Below are positions 23,520 through 35,851 of a DNA stretch of 64,000 bases, piece by piece. Made by a program: the position numbers and the translations under genes. Below the pieces are notes generated by a model. That model saw only the letters and a program-made list of their open reading frames with translations, did no database searches and was not told the DNA's origin. Numbering within the stretch: position 1 is the first letter of the stretch; each line of letters starts with the position of its first letter. Source of the DNA: Calycina herbarum (lineage: Eukaryota; Ascomycota; Leotiomycetes; Helotiales; Pezizellaceae); contig LLEY01000007.1 in assembly GCA_001414485.1 (NCBI GenBank), positions 124,001 through 188,000 of the forward strand, read 5' to 3'.

Positions 23520-23841
23520 GATGATCGGGTACGAGAGAAGTAACTCGCAGTAATTGGATTTGGGTTGTGTAGAGTGATTGCGCTTGTTTTTGAGGAAGTT
23601 GATGCTGTTGATACTTGGACGGGATAATCCGAGGCCCGATTTCAAGCTCCAAGTGACAAATAACGCTAGTGCTAGCGCCACTTTAGCGCGGGGTCGCGGC
23701 GTGTCAAAGAGCTGCCTGCAAGCTATCAACCTGCAGGTGGAAATACAACATTTTTCTTCCCTTCCACCAAACAAGAACTCTCAACTCAACTGAATTCCAT
23801 CTCCTCCCTCTGCCCAACTCCCCATCGCGCAAACTACCAAC
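23520..23841. promoter_or_regulatory. Shared promoter between divergent MIM1 and SHP1
   Basis: The 322 bp between the two start codons must serve both genes. It contains a palindrome-rich stretch, cgctagtgctagcgcc, near 23663-23680. No factor is assigned. Confidence 0.5.
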
Positions 23842-25213
23842 ATGGAGGACAGTCCTGATCACGATGCGCTAATTAGCCAGCTCTGTGACCTTACAGGAGC
23901 TTCACCAGCAGATGTATGTTGAAGTTGATTCCGTTCTAATTTTTTGACTATTTAAATACTGATACGGATTCCTTACAGGCACAACAATACCTCATCGCAG
24001 CTGAATGGGATTTGTCAAGTGCTGCTACCGAATACTACACATCACAGGAGGAAGGCATACAAGGAGCGCAACAAGGTGGCCAAGATGATCCCCAAGTACC
24101 AGAAGCATACACCGGCCCACGCACACTTGATGGTCGACCTGCTCCTGCATCTATCCCAACTGTAGCCCCAACTGCCAGGTCTGCGCCGCCACCAAAACGA
24201 GGGGGGATTGCTACCTTGGATTCTCTCAATCAAGCCTCATCCGGTGCTGGTCACGGCCATGCTCATGACGACGATGATGATTCTGATGATGAGGATTTCG
24301 AGAACGAGCAACCCAGAGATTTGTTCACTGGTGGCGAGAAATCAGGTTTAGCTGTTCAGGATCCATCAAACAAACAAAACAACCCATCAAGGCTTGTGAG
24401 CGACATTATGAAGAAGGCAAGAGCGTAAGTTGGGTGTAACCAAGTCTGCAAACAAAATTGCTAATTCATCATAGAAATGCGGCAGCAGGAGGAGCACCAG
24501 GAGGCGGCGAATCATCATCTGCAGCATCATCATCTCGATTCCACGGTTCAGGTCAAACTTTAGGTGGCGACGGCGCACCCTCCGAAGTCATCCCCGACCC
24601 GAATCCACGACCTCCCCCAGTTGGAGAGGCTCAAGCAAGATCTCTACATTTATGGACGGATGGATTCAGTGTTGGTGATGGACCACTATTCCGATTTGAC
24701 GACCCTGCAAATGCATCCTACCTCAGAAAGATCCGAAGCGGCCAAGCCCCAACCGATTTAATGGACGTTTCTATAAACCAACCTGTCAACATTACTCTGA
24801 TCAACCACGACGAAGACTACAAGCCTCAACCAAAAGTCTACAAGCCATTCCAAGGTGGTGGTCAGAGATTGGGCAGTCCTACTCCCGGTGTTCCTTCAGC
24901 AGCTACTTCTACACCACCAGTCGCACCAACTCCCAATTTAGCACCAACGGCTCCTGTAGATGAGGCTTCCCAAGGCAGCCTTCGCGTCAATATCCGAATT
25001 GCCAGCGGCCAGGTATTGAGAGCACGATTTAATCCTGAAGACACTATTGGAGACATCTACGATTTCATCGCAAGAGCCCCGAATGATGGTGATACCAGAC
25101 CATGGGTTTTGAGCACCACAATGCCAAACGTCAACCATACCGACAAGACTTTGAAGTTGGGTGACGTGGATGCTTTCAAGAAAGGAGGTGTCGCTATTCA
25201 GAAATGGGCATGA
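23842..25213 (+). CDS. SHP1: UBX/SEP domain Cdc48 cofactor (p47/Shp1)
   Basis: This adaptor recruits the Cdc48/p97 ATPase to ubiquitinated and membrane-fusion substrates. Three exons (23842-23913, 23979-24424, 24475-25213; introns 65 and 50 nt) give 418 residues in phase. The domain order is that of p47. An N-terminal UBA domain (residues about 5-45) holds DLTGASPADAQQYLIAAEWD. A linker with an Asp-rich run and DLFTGGEKSGLAVQDP (the shp box) follows. Then comes a SEP domain (about 210-275) with LWTDGFSVGDGPLFRFDDPA. The C-terminal UBX domain (about 340-418) has RARFNPEDTIGDIYDFIARA. A long Pro/Thr/Ala linker separates SEP and UBX. Confidence 0.96.
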
Positions 25214-25519
25214 AAAGTCACGGATTGAATTTGGGGAAGGGTGTTTATTTTCGGAGGCATATCGCTTTGGGTCAGTGGGCGTTTGGGTTTGATGATAGCA
25301 CGGATATTTGCATACATGGTGTGTAGGGCTTAGACGGACCTTTGATAGATAGCCAAATGCGTCAAAACATGAATGAAATTAAAAAGCGTATTATGAACCA
25401 GAGAACAGAGAAATGTGAAAAGCCATTGAAATGGTTTTACTCTTCAACTATTGAATGGAGACACTGTTGAACGTACTAGATAGCGAATACCTCCCCACAT
25501 GCGTTGGAGTCTGAATAAA
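25214..25519. other. SHP1 3' flank
   Basis: This is 3' untranslated and spacer DNA with AT-rich sequence. No gene was seen. Confidence 0.5.
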
Positions 25520-25526
25520 TGTAGAA

Positions 25527-25640
25527 GCCTTCATTAAGCAAGCTGCTATGGGAAAGTCGCCGGGCATTGAAGGCTTGAGTTCTGATTTTAGGAGGATTAC
25601 TTTCTTGCGATTTGCCATTCTTTTTTTTTATAAATCAATT
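25527..25640 (+). mobile_element. Fragment of a LINE-type reverse transcriptase
   Basis: An open stretch reads EAFIKQAAMGKSPGIEGLSS. The KSPGxxGL core followed by an S-D-F segment is the hallmark of the early fingers region of non-LTR (Tad/L1-like) reverse transcriptases. The resemblance ends after about 30 residues and no other domain is nearby. It is best read as a small truncated scrap, just outside the direct-repeat element that follows. Confidence 0.4.
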
Positions 25641-25702
25641 TCTTTCCTACCTTATTTTGTTGCTGTGGAGAAGTGATCTGTTTAAATGGAATACTAACTT
25701 AT

Positions 25703-25945
25703 TGTTGGTATGACTTTAGGTTATAAAACTGGTACCTAAACTGGTGCTCAAAGTGGTGTATTATTCTTGTCTGTCTTATCTAAGAGTAGCTACGTAGGTC
25801 CTTCTTATATAGCCCTTTCTAGGTTACGTGAACTAGCTACAAAGTAGTATTCACCTAAAACGACACTAGTAGAACTTCTAAAAAGTAGCTAAAGAAGTAA
25901 GTATATATCTACTCTCTCTTTCTTTCTTTCTTCCTTCCTTCCTTC
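25703..25945. repeat. Left terminal direct repeat (LTR-like)
   Basis: This is the less mutated copy. It ends in a pyrimidine-rich run (tctttctttctttcttcc). About 35 bp (from agtagaacttctaaaaagta) are present here but missing from the right copy. The end is approximate. Confidence 0.6.
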
Positions 25946-26912
25946 CTAGCTAATCACATAGCTCTATTCATCCTGTCTAACCAATCACAGCGCTCTATTC
26001 ATCCTTCGCTTAAGAGTTCGTACAGTTTGTAAAATGCGAAGTAATTCGAGATGATTTATACTTACTTTTCAGAGCTTTACGAGTAGCGTTTATAAGGGAG
26101 TCTACAAATGCTTTATAGTAAATCGGAAGAGAATACGTAAGAACGTTCCTAGGCTCTAGCTCGACATCTCTTTTGCAGAGTAAATCAGAGGGGTATAGTG
26201 TAAGAAGGTTCCTAGGCTTTCGGAGCTTTTTGCAAGTAGTGTTTATAGACTTCTAGGCCTTCTTTGTGTTTGTAAGTAAGTCTGTGGAATGCGGGGTACG
26301 AGGCTCTTTCCTAGAGTGAATTGGGGGTATCTTAACGTCTTGCTTTAAGGTGTCGAAGGGTGTCGGTTTAACTTGAGAAGAGAGGAGAGGGTGTTTAGTT
26401 CGTGAAACGAGAAGATAGGGTGCCCTTGAATGTTGATAATACCTTGCTAATCTGTGTGCGTTACGCAGGTCTTGAAGAGATGTAAAGGCTCCTTTGAGGA
26501 GTGAATGAGGAGTGTCTTAACTTCTTGCTTTAAGGTGTTTCGTAGTTGAGTTTCTTAGTAGTTCGAGGTGTTTAGATTCCTTCTACTTCTTTTTAGTAAA
26601 TCGGGTTATAGATGACTCAAGTTATAAGTAAATATAAGGGAATCAAAATCGTAAGTGATTCAAGGTTATAAGTGAATACAAAGTGAATCAACTTAAAGGT
26701 GGTTATACTGTTATACGAATTCTAGCGCGGCGTGTTAGAGAGGTTCGTATACTTATATAATTCTAATACAGAGTATTAGAAGATTATACATAGTAGTATA
26801 TTACTATAAAGCACGTAATAGATACTACTCTTAACGCTTAGTAGTAATAGACACTTAAGTTGAAGAAGTAAGTAGGCCTAGAACTAAGTAATCTAATTAA
26901 AATACTAATTAG

Positions 26913-27105
26913 TATTAGTATAACTTTAGGTTATAAAACTAGTACCTAAACTAGTGCTCAACGTGGTATATTATTCTTGTCTGTCTTATCTAAGAGTAGC
27001 TACGTAGGTCCTTCTTATATAGCTCTTTCTAGGTTACGTGAACTAGCTATAAAGTAGTCTTCACCTGAAACGGCACTTATACTCTTTCTCTCTCTTCTTT
27101 TTTAA
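26913..27105. repeat. Right terminal direct repeat (LTR-like)
   Basis: This copy carries more A/T at the differing positions (for example actagtacc against actggtacc, and tataaag against tacaaag). That is consistent with RIP acting unevenly on the two repeats. The end is approximate. Confidence 0.6.
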
Positions 27106-28715
27106 AGAAAAAGAAAAAGAAGAGAAGAATTCCTCTAACCTCTTGCTTACATTCGATTCTTTTAATTCTTCATTTCTTCATCTTGAAATTGTAGATGCTG
27201 TTTTTTGAACTTGTTTCCTTGGTACTCTTCCTGATTTCAAGTATATCTCTCCTAGACTTGTATCTTGATCTACTAGTCACCTTAGCCCTAACCTTCTCAG
27301 GGGAGGAGAGGGGTGGTGGGGGGGCGGGGGGGAGAAGGTTAGTAAGTTTTGTCAAGAGTGATGGGATGAGATGATGAGATGAGGAGATGTTTGTTTTTCT
27401 TTTCTTTTCTATGGGGGATCTAGCTAACTTTTGAGGGGTTATGAGTGGGAAGTGGAGGGGGTTGGTGTGATCTGGAGGCCTTGGCTGAGGGTGAGGGTGG
27501 GTGAGGTATGGGAACCAAGAGGTGAGGGGAGGGGAAATTATTTTCTGGGTTGGAGAAGGATGGTTATGTTTGAGTTTCGAGGGAAGAGGAGAAGGGGGTA
27601 GGTAGGTGATGCTGGGTTTTGTGGTGTTAAAGAGCTAGCAGTGGGAATTGAGGTGGGAAGAGAACATTCAGATTTGCTTGAGGATAGTCTTTTTTTTATT
27701 TTAGGTGCGATGGAGATGAGAAGTAAAGGAGGGGTTGTCGTGTCTTAAGTTGAAAATTCTCTGTTGTTAACTGTGGGATTTATGGTTCTGTGGTAGCTTT
27801 AGGTGAGTGATTTGAAGATTGATATGAGTCTAGATAATGTTGATAGAGGGAAATGAGGTAAGGAGGGTTTGACAGAAAAGGAGAGAGAGAAGAAGGACTT
27901 TGAATAACCTAAAAGGGAGGGTAAAAGAAAGAAGGCAGAACTTTTTGAAATACGTGCATCCCATTTCGGTTTGAAGAGGGCTTAAAAAGTGAGATGATAG
28001 AATACGTGAAACGATAACAAAGATAGAGAGACTATCACAATCTCATCATCTAACCCGACTGGAAATAGTTGATGCCTAGGGAGGAGGTAAAAGAGGAGCA
28101 CAATCTCACTTCTCACTATACACATCACGAAACACCCGCAAGAAAAATAACTTTTGAAATCTTTTGTTCCCCTTTCCATACCCTCTTCTCATCTATCTTT
28201 TCAAGAGACAGAAGTGCGAATGGCCACAAACCAGCAATAGCCAGACGAAAAAATACCTTTCTCTTTTCTCTTTTCTCTCCTCCTCATGAAAAACCCCAGC
28301 GATTGATTGATTCTCCATGCCCCACGCTCATGTCAAGTCAAAGCAAAGCACCTCTCAACACCGAAAACCCAACCCGAAATGTGCAGAGAAGAAAAAGAAG
28401 CGGAAAGAAAAACCGTAAGCGTAAATGGGAATGGGGAGGAGACCTCTTTTTTCATAGTTTTGTGGAATACATCATGGATGTATAACCTCCCCCCCCAAAC
28501 TTCGCATCCCCGTCCAGCGCAAAAAGATGCATACATGAACCCCATCCCAGATTGAAAACAGATTCAATCATCAATCCCCTCCCCCCCTAAATGCAGATGA
28601 GAAAAATGACCATGCGAAACAAAATAAAACGGCAAAATCGTCCCTGAAATCCATGATCCCTATATCACACCCCGACGAAATCGAAAATAAGAGCACACAA
28701 CGAGCGAGGAGAAAT
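27106..28715. other. Intergenic, low-complexity, DUF1996 gene 3' flank
   Basis: This is purine-rich DNA with G runs (27300-27335) and many GAGGTG/GGGA words. The open frame at 28069-28485 is compositionally biased and has no recognisable motif. No gene is called. Confidence 0.45.
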
Positions 28716-30355
28716 CTAGTATCCCCGTCTTTGGTGTTGGTGCAAATGTCTCTTTCGGCTTCCGACAGCTGGGACGACGAGGGTGCTAGTAGCACTCGCC
28801 GTTACGGTAACCTCCTCTTGAACCCAAAGGATCTCATTGACGGCATTGCCCTTGGTCTCGTATTGGGTGCTGTAAAAGACCTCCTTGGAAGCCTCGGAAA
28901 GCTTTGGCGCTGCGGTAGTTTGCGAAGACGCAACTGGGATGATGACAGCCGAAGGTACGGATGAGATTTCAGCAGCGGCAGAGACTGAAGGCGTAGCCTT
29001 GGCAGCAAAGATTCCACCTGGTACGAATTGCGAGCCGGAGGAGATCTTGGTACCAGGAGCGTAGGTTGGGATGGTGACTGGAGAGGTGGTGGTAATGGGG
29101 GCGACGGAGGTAGCGGTTGTAGCGTCTGATTTGCCAGGGGCTGCTCCTTGAGCGTAACCGGGTCCAGCGACGATGGGGACGTTTCCTGGGAGGGCGGTCA
29201 TGCCACTGATGACTTGCTCGTTTGCGATGGCGGAGGGGAGGGTGATGTTGCAGTTTGAGTACTTGGACGAATCTTGGATGGTGAAGAGGGAGCAGTCTTC
29301 GACCTTTCCGGAGAGGGAAGTACAGGTGTCGGCGGCGGATTGGAGGAACTTGGTGTCCCAGCCGTTGATGAAATCACCGTGGTATCCATTTCCTGCTTGT
29401 TATTAGCTTTATCCACGTGCAGAAGGGGAGGAATCACATACCAGTAGTGTCACCATTTGCAAGAACAAACTCTCCGGACTTTCCAGCAAAAGCATAGGTG
29501 TTCCAGATAGTCTCATAAAACAATGAAGGAAGACGGGTTGGGAATCCAGTTGGGCAATCTCCAGTCATGACTTGACTAGGGAATGCAACGTGATCCTTCT
29601 TGTTCTTGCTTGTAACATCCTTTCCGTTCCAGCATGAAGGAAACATCAACTCGAATCTAACTCCATTCTTGCAGTTGGCATCCAAATAAGCCTTATCCGG
29701 GAGACTGTGACGGTATAGGGAGCCTTCGGGGGTCTTGGAGTAGTCGAGACAGTTGAAACCAAGGGCGGCTTGTCGAAGGAAGGCTTGGGTGTTGTATGGT
29801 GCCTTGTTCCAGAGAGATTTCTCGACATCTGGGACTGGGTAGGAGAAGTTACGTTGATTGGTGTCTCCGGAAATCATCTCAAAGTCCTTTGGGAAGGCAG
29901 TGACCGTCTTCTCATTGGCGTTTGGTTGGAGGAGGTAGTATGCAAGCATACCACCGAGTTCCTCAACAAGGGTGAATTTGCCAGTAGACGAATCCTTGAA
30001 ATACAAGGCCGGGTGCCAGTATGCGGAATTATCTTGAGTTACGGCACAAGAAGTACATGTACTAGCGAGGAGTTGATCGGTCTTTGCGGTAGTGGAGAAA
30101 CCTGGGAAATAGTAAGTATTCGCGCGCATAGGAGATCTCGGGAGACAATATCGCAACCGAAGCGATTATATACATACCATTACCACCGTGAATTGCGTGA
30201 GCATGCTCAGCAACTGTATCGTAAGAGACCAAAGGATCGATACGCGCAAGACCAGATCGCGCTTGACAAGGCATCCGCCAAAAGGCGTTGGCGGAGAGGG
30301 CGAAGATACCAACTGGGAGGAGAGCCCGCGGGGCAGCCGAGTTGGAGAAGCGCAT
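28716..30355 (-). CDS. Secreted DUF1996 protein
   Basis: A signal peptide (ALLPVGIFALSANAFWRMPC region) is followed by the DUF1996 hallmarks: QARSGLARIDPLVS, AEHAHAIHGGNGFS, TCTSCAVTQDNSAYWHPALY and RFELMFPSCWNGKDV. Three exons (30178-30355, 29442-30101, 28716-29392; introns 76 and 49 nt) give 504 residues in phase. The domain spans about residues 30-330 and ends near NGYHGDFINGWD. A Thr/Ser/Ala/Pro-rich tail follows and is probably O-glycosylated. The C-terminus (SRKRHLHQHQRRGY) is polar, so a GPI anchor is unlikely. The biochemical function of DUF1996 is not established; secretion to the wall or medium is inferred from the signal. Confidence 0.92.
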
Positions 30356-31225
30356 CTTGACAAAGATCGGACAGACAGAATCGGATGCGTTGAAAAGGGG
30401 TATTGGTAATCTGAGGTGAGGTGAGGTCCGATCTACGAGAAGAGAATCACGACGTGGGATCTGAAAGAAAGTGGTTGTCGTGTGGAAAAAGTGTTGTTGG
30501 GGTATAGATCGAAATTTGAAGGTGTTGATATTTGATGAGCTTCAAGTGACGTAGTATTCACTCAACGAGCAAGAATATCCGAAGTGAGGTTCGGCTGTGC
30601 GTGTTCACTTGTTGATTTGCTGGTGCGTATATTTTCTGCGAAATGTGTTTCTGTCTTCCTGATCTGGACAATGCGACAGATGCCTTTCTCAAATTCCAAC
30701 AATTTCCAATGCGCCGTAAAATGACTCTTGTCCAATGCAGTCAGTCACAATGTTAACCCAACTAACTGTTCTTTCTTTCCTACTGTCGGTTGTATGCTGC
30801 TATTGGATTTGTCTTTGGATGGTCGGTTCTTCAAGTCTTGTTCCTTCTATTGTTCAATGCGCCACAACCAAATGAATGTGAGGATCCGTGAGCTAGCCAC
30901 GAAAAAAAGGAGAAAAAGAGTGTATGCGTGTGTAGATTGCGAGAGTAATATCTTCAAGAAAAGAATGGCAAGCCGTACTAGTAAGTAGCGAACTGGAGCA
31001 AAAGAGCGGTGGTGGGGTGGGAGATGGGCAACGAGACGAAGGAGGCACAAAGGAAGAGGTGGAGAGGAGAAGGAGGGAGAGGCACGAGAGGAGAGGATGG
31101 AAGGATTGAAGAGTCTCAGGGATTCTCGCCGTGGCCTCACAAACGAACCAACACGGGCAATGGATGGGCAATACCAACGACGGGGGCAACGGACCAGGCA
31201 CCCACGTCAAGCTCATCAAGCTCGG

Positions 31226-31258
31226 GGGTCTTTCAGGGTCTTTCAGGGTCTTTCAGGG
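31226..31258. repeat. 10-bp tandem repeat gggtctttca, 3.3 copies
   Basis: Three perfect copies followed by ggg. Confidence 0.9.
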
Positions 31259-31320
31259 CATCTGCTGCGGAGCACGACAGATTGCAGTTGTCGCTGGGTG
31301 GAGAGGACTCTACTACAGTA

Positions 31321-31356
31321 CTGTATATCCTACTGTATATCCTACTGTATATCCTA
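31321..31356. repeat. 12-bp tandem repeat ctgtatatccta, 3 copies
   Basis: Three perfect contiguous copies, about 60 bp after the gggtctttca array. Confidence 0.9.
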
Positions 31357-34097
31357 CTCTCAGGCACTGGAACTGGCAAGCGCAAGCATTGCTGGGGTGG
31401 CAGAGGCTGGTTGGAGAAGTTCAGGTCAACTCCAAGATGCGCGCCGGCGATTGGAGATTGGAGATGCTGCCGAAGGGGAATGGCATAATCTAGGAACCCC
31501 GGAATCAAGCCATCCAAACCCAACCCTGCGAAGGGGGGCGCCTTGAGACGGATCATCACCAGGTTGGGGGGTGTCGCCAGGGGGGTGTCGCCAGGGGGGT
31601 GTGCGATACTCTTTTCTTCTCCCAGTGTGAAGTGTGAAGTGTGATGGCATTTTACGGATCATCGAGTGGTTGCGCCTCTCTCGCCCTTCCTCCCCCTCTC
31701 GCGATACACTCATTTTTGCCTACCTGGGACTTGGCTTCATTTCCTGGTCGTTGGGCTCCCGACTGCAACGGTTGGACTGCGCAGCATGTGGCAAGCGCTG
31801 AGCAAGACACGTTGATGAACGTTGATCGCCCGCCATGTTTCTCTAGGCGCTGTGCGGTGTAACTGCATCTAATCTTCTGTTGGAATCGAATCATTGCTCT
31901 GAAGAGGGCACTTGTCGTCTGCTCTTTTTCCCTCCCGAGCTGCTTTTCCCTCCCAATGCACGACACCCCTCAACGTGACCAACCGTGGCAAGCTATTGGG
32001 GTCGGATTGTATGTGAAACGCACTAGGGGTTCGATCATCTGGTCTTCAACCCAATCAGCACCCCTTCTCTAAAATCGTCCTAACATCGGCGTTTTTGGAA
32101 ACAACCTCCATGCTGGTCATCATTGGTGCATTTACTCCCAACCCCTCTTTTTCCCTCACCACCTGGTTGGCAGTTCGTCAAAAGGATCGCGCCCCTTTTC
32201 CTGGGTCCACTCCCCCCGGGCTATCCCAATCTAATCTAGGTACGGGGGTACTTGGCACCGAAAATAGAGTAAATAACCTCATTTATTTCTCCCAAATATA
32301 ACCCCAATCATCTCGATGAGCAATCCTCCAAATATCGACCTTCTAATCCTTTGAAAATAGACAACCGACATCCCAAGAATTACACCACGTCAAATCATCT
32401 CATCAGCCGCGCCGCAGAAGCGTATAAACAGCAATCACAGCCGCACACCGTCAGCATTGCAGCAAACACACCGTTGTTGATTGCTCGGTCCGAGAGTTTG
32501 CTACTTCGTAATTGGAACGGAAGATCCAATCGTCGAGATCTACCAACCGAATCTACGTCAGCTGAGCCTTCGTATGTTTGTCGCAGTCTGGGGAAGCACA
32601 ACCAACCTGCGATTACGCCGTCAGACTGCAGTCAGATAGGCAGACCTATCCTCCGTCCAAACCCTACGCGAGAAACAAGTAGATGAAGATGATTACCAGA
32701 AACTTTTACTACCGTATACTTCCTTACCTAAGTCGTATTTCCATACAAACATGCTTAATTTGTTTCCCTCCACAAAAATCCATAGGTCCAACCCCTCGCC
32801 ACCATCCCCAGACCTCACGTTTCACATTCCGTCGCAAACCCCTCAATCTGGTAAATGAGAAGAACGTTCATCCGATCACCACCCTCACAAGTCTCACAAT
32901 TCCGTCTTTACCAACATTCTTGCAAGTCCGTTCTCAAATCATCATCTCTTTTATCCACAAAACTGATTCAGTTTGATCCTCAACACCCCAACCAGACCAG
33001 CCAACTCTGACGTCGACAACCCGTCCCCGCATTCCTTATTGGGAAGACATGGTCGATCCTGGAGATTTTTCATAAATGGATGAAATGGACAACACAGATT
33101 ATGTTGTCCACTATTCTTGATAAATTCGGCTACGGAATTTTGATTACGTGGTACCTGGTGTGTTCGTGGAGCTTTTTTAATATATATTCGTACCCCTCCG
33201 GTCTACCTTTTCTCTTCGTGCGAGTCTGATTGAAACGCGAATTCTCCGGGTGGTGAAGTGTTTTCCTTTTCATTTTACAAGTAGGGCAGTTTTGACGGAA
33301 GGTTTACGACTGTCTTTCTTAAACGCGTTGCCCTTTCTTCTTCAAGTTCGTGGTGTAAAGTTCTTATTTCATCGCACGATATACGCCACCTCCCTAATTT
33401 CAACAGCCAAACCCAACTCCCTCATTCATAAATCTCACCCCCATCCATCTACCCAATCACCTACTTACCTCCTTCCCTTTTAACTCTCCATCCCCCATCC
33501 ATCTGTATATTTCCACAATCTTTAAATTTCACAAACCATGAGAACTTCCTCATCCAGCGATCCTCATATTAACACTCCCTATCCCCTCTAAAACAAACCC
33601 CCCATAAAATCACCCTCAACCTTGAACCTCCTCGTCCTCCCCACAAATTCAACAATCTCCTATGTAAATCTGCACCCCAGCGTGCCGAGCTTCCTCGCAG
33701 ATCCTCTGGGAAGCCAAATCAAAAAACTGTAAAATATCATCATCGCAATTTTGTTTTTTTTGGATCCTGGGAGATTGGCGGATGAGAGGGGATTAGAGAA
33801 CGAGGTTTCACGTGAGAGTCTTAACTGTTGCGATTTATTTTTGTTATAATTACATTAGGATGGCGGATTGGATTGAGGGGAAGAGGTGTGTGGTGGAAGA
33901 AAGCGCGGGACGAGGATTTCCTTACTGAGTTGGGGGAGAGTTGGAATTGGAAAGTTTTATCGCGTCACTGTTCTTATCTTAAAGAATTTATCTTGAAGTA
34001 AGGTTTTTAGAGATGTACTTGATGATAGATGCCTCGCACTTGAAATGTTTAATTTCTTCTCTTCCCATTCTGCTAACTTACGATCTCTCTCCTTCTT

Positions 34098-34136
34098 CTC
34101 AACATCCACCTCAACATCCACCTCAACATCCACCTC
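34098..34136. repeat. 12-bp tandem repeat ctcaacatccac, 3.25 copies
   Basis: Three perfect copies followed by ctc, in pyrimidine-rich DNA. Confidence 0.9.
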
Positions 34137-34772
34137 TTTTTATAAGATCCACATTCCCTATTCACTATTCAGCATCTAAGTTCTATCATCCACACTCTAA
34201 TCTACCTATTTTTCTCGTCTGCTGGAGAAGAATTAGCTCAACCCAGCTAGCTCTTTATTTTTACATAACGTCTCACGAGAGAGCTATTTCAATCTTTTCC
34301 TCAACAACCTCTTCCAAAATTTAAAATGAAGGGGGATGTATTTTAATTTCCATTTTCTCTTCTTTACGAGGGCATAATTCTTAGGTTATCTTTATTATTC
34401 TATCTTCTTTCAAAAATCGTTGTTTTTTTTCCCCTCGAAATTGCTGGGGTATTGAAATTTTTTGAAAATATTTACTCCAGGACTCTAAGATGACTTAACA
34501 TTCCTCATACTTTGACACTCTTCTCTTTTTATCCCTTCTCCAATATCTCCGGGACTTTCCAAATCCCATCTATAACTCTCTCGTTCTCGGTTTACGAATT
34601 ATGAGGTACACAAGTATAGCTCTTATTCTATTATCTTTCTCTCTATTCCTCCAATGTCGTCTGACCGGGGCTTAAGATTTTTAGACGGGCTGAGCAAGAC
34701 CGTGGTCGTTTGATATTTTTATCTTCTACCTTACACTCTCTCACGTAATGTAGCACTTCGGTTCACTTCATC

Positions 34773-34780
34773 TACCACTT
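34773..34780. repeat. Left target-site duplication TACCACTT
   Basis: Identical to 35852-35859 on the other side of the element. Confidence 0.85.
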
Positions 34781-35851
34781 ACGGCATCCCGTATATACCA
34801 AAAGTCGGAAACGACGAAATCGCAAATTGCAAATCGCAAAATTTAGTAGAGTAGAACTTGTTAATTATTATCTAGATATCGTAAATCGCAATTCCTATCC
34901 CTAAGGTAGGTGAATATTACACTACTCTCTTACACCCTCGCTCCCCTTTCCCTTCTCTTATATATTAGAGTATAGAAGAGTAGGGTTATAGGAAGGGGGA
35001 GAAGGGGGAGAAGAGGGAGCAAACTTTTCAAGGGATAGTTTTTCCTACCGTGGGTAAGGGGAGTTTAGAAAGGTAGCAAACATATTCCCCTTATCCCTTA
35101 TCACCTCTCTCCCTCTCTCTTATCTATTTAAAAATGAAAGAAAACGATATAAGGATACAACAGTAGGTAAGCTAGTGATATTATTATAAATTAAATCTAC
35201 TTAGAAAAAGCTAGCTATATACGTGATGCCTGCTATCCTATAGTCTTAATATAAATTATTTTATATAACGTGGTTTATCAGCGAGTCGATCATATCACTG
35301 AGTCGATCACTAAAAATACATACAAAAAACGTCTGTGCAACCCTAGTAAAAATCTGTAATTCTTAATAAAAATTAATAAAATTAAAAAAATCTACTTTAT
35401 TACTATATAAATAAGTAATATTGAAATTTTTAAACGCTTACTAGCTATAACTAACGATTCGCTTAAAATTACCCCTGTATTCATAGATTTTTTTTAATTT
35501 CTTTAATAACTTAGCTATTATAATTAGTTAGTATCTAAGATTTCTAATATTACTTACATATATAGTAATAAAGTAAGGTTTTTAATTTTATTAATTTTTA
35601 TTAAGAATTACAGATTTTTACTAGGGTTGCACAGACGTTTTTTGTATGTATTTTTAGTGATCGACTCAGTGATGTGATCGACTCGCTGATAAACCACGTC
35701 AGTTACAATGTTGAAAGTATAGACGAGAGAGAGAGAGAAAGAGAGAGAATTTAACTTGAAAATCCTATTTCCTACGTATAAAAGTAATAATTTGCGATTT
35801 GAGAAATTTACGATTTAGTCGTTTCCGACTTTTGGTACATACGGGATGCCG
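34781..35851. mobile_element. Non-autonomous DNA transposon with TIRs and a perfect 8-bp target duplication (hAT-like), carrying a nested element
   Basis: The left end reads CGGCATCCCGTATATACCAA and the right end, reverse complemented, reads CGGCATCCCGTATGTACCAA. The match continues through AAAGTCGGAAACGAC and, more loosely, AAATCGC, about 50-55 bp in all. TACCACTT lies directly outside both ends (34773-34780 and 35852-35859), a perfect 8-bp duplication typical of hAT-like insertion. The 1,071 bp contain no transposase frame. About 640 bp remain once the inner foldback element (35268-35699) is removed. The interior has purine and pyrimidine tracts and a GA microsatellite near 35725-35747. Confidence 0.8.
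35268..35699. mobile_element. Palindromic foldback MITE (pogo/Fot-like ends), nested
   Basis: The 432-bp element is an inverted repeat almost from end to end. The left arm starts ACGTGGTTTATCAGCGAGTC and the right arm, reverse complemented, starts identically. The first 115 bp or so of the arms differ at only one seen position (T against C near base 27). Similarity then continues with gaps towards a small centre near 35485. Each end contains a duplicated subterminal motif, gagtcgatca. It sits after TA on the left and before CA on the right, so a TA duplication is possible but not perfect. No coding capacity is present. Confidence 0.85.

Larger units (their letters stand above)
25703..27105. 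mobile_element. Small non-autonomous element with terminal direct repeats (TRIM/LTR-like), RIP-mutated
   Basis: Two copies of a repeat of about 170-240 bp flank about 1 kb of internal DNA that has no long open frame. Both repeats contain ttaggttataaaact, then gtgctcaa, ttattcttgtctgtcttatc and agctacgtaggtccttctta, in the same order and orientation. The left copy begins TGTTGGTATGAC, a Ty1/Copia-like LTR start. The right copy reads TATTAGTATAAC, with three G-to-A changes, as RIP would leave. A TATA-like ttatatagc lies inside each repeat. The outer ends were judged by eye and target duplications were not found. Confidence 0.65.
30356..34772. other. Gene-poor region with short tandem repeats
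   Basis: The first kilobase is the DUF1996 promoter and leader. Beyond it are CT-rich and AT-rich tracts with no exon that could be supported. Short frames near 31009-31546 and 32351-32976 overlap on both strands and have no motif. Three micro-repeat arrays lie inside and are listed separately. A ggggggtgtcgcca motif is tandemly repeated near 31566-31600. Confidence 0.45.

Noticed and set aside
28069..28555. Overlapping plus and minus frames 3' of the DUF1996 gene
   Set aside because: Biased composition, no motif, and both strands open equally.
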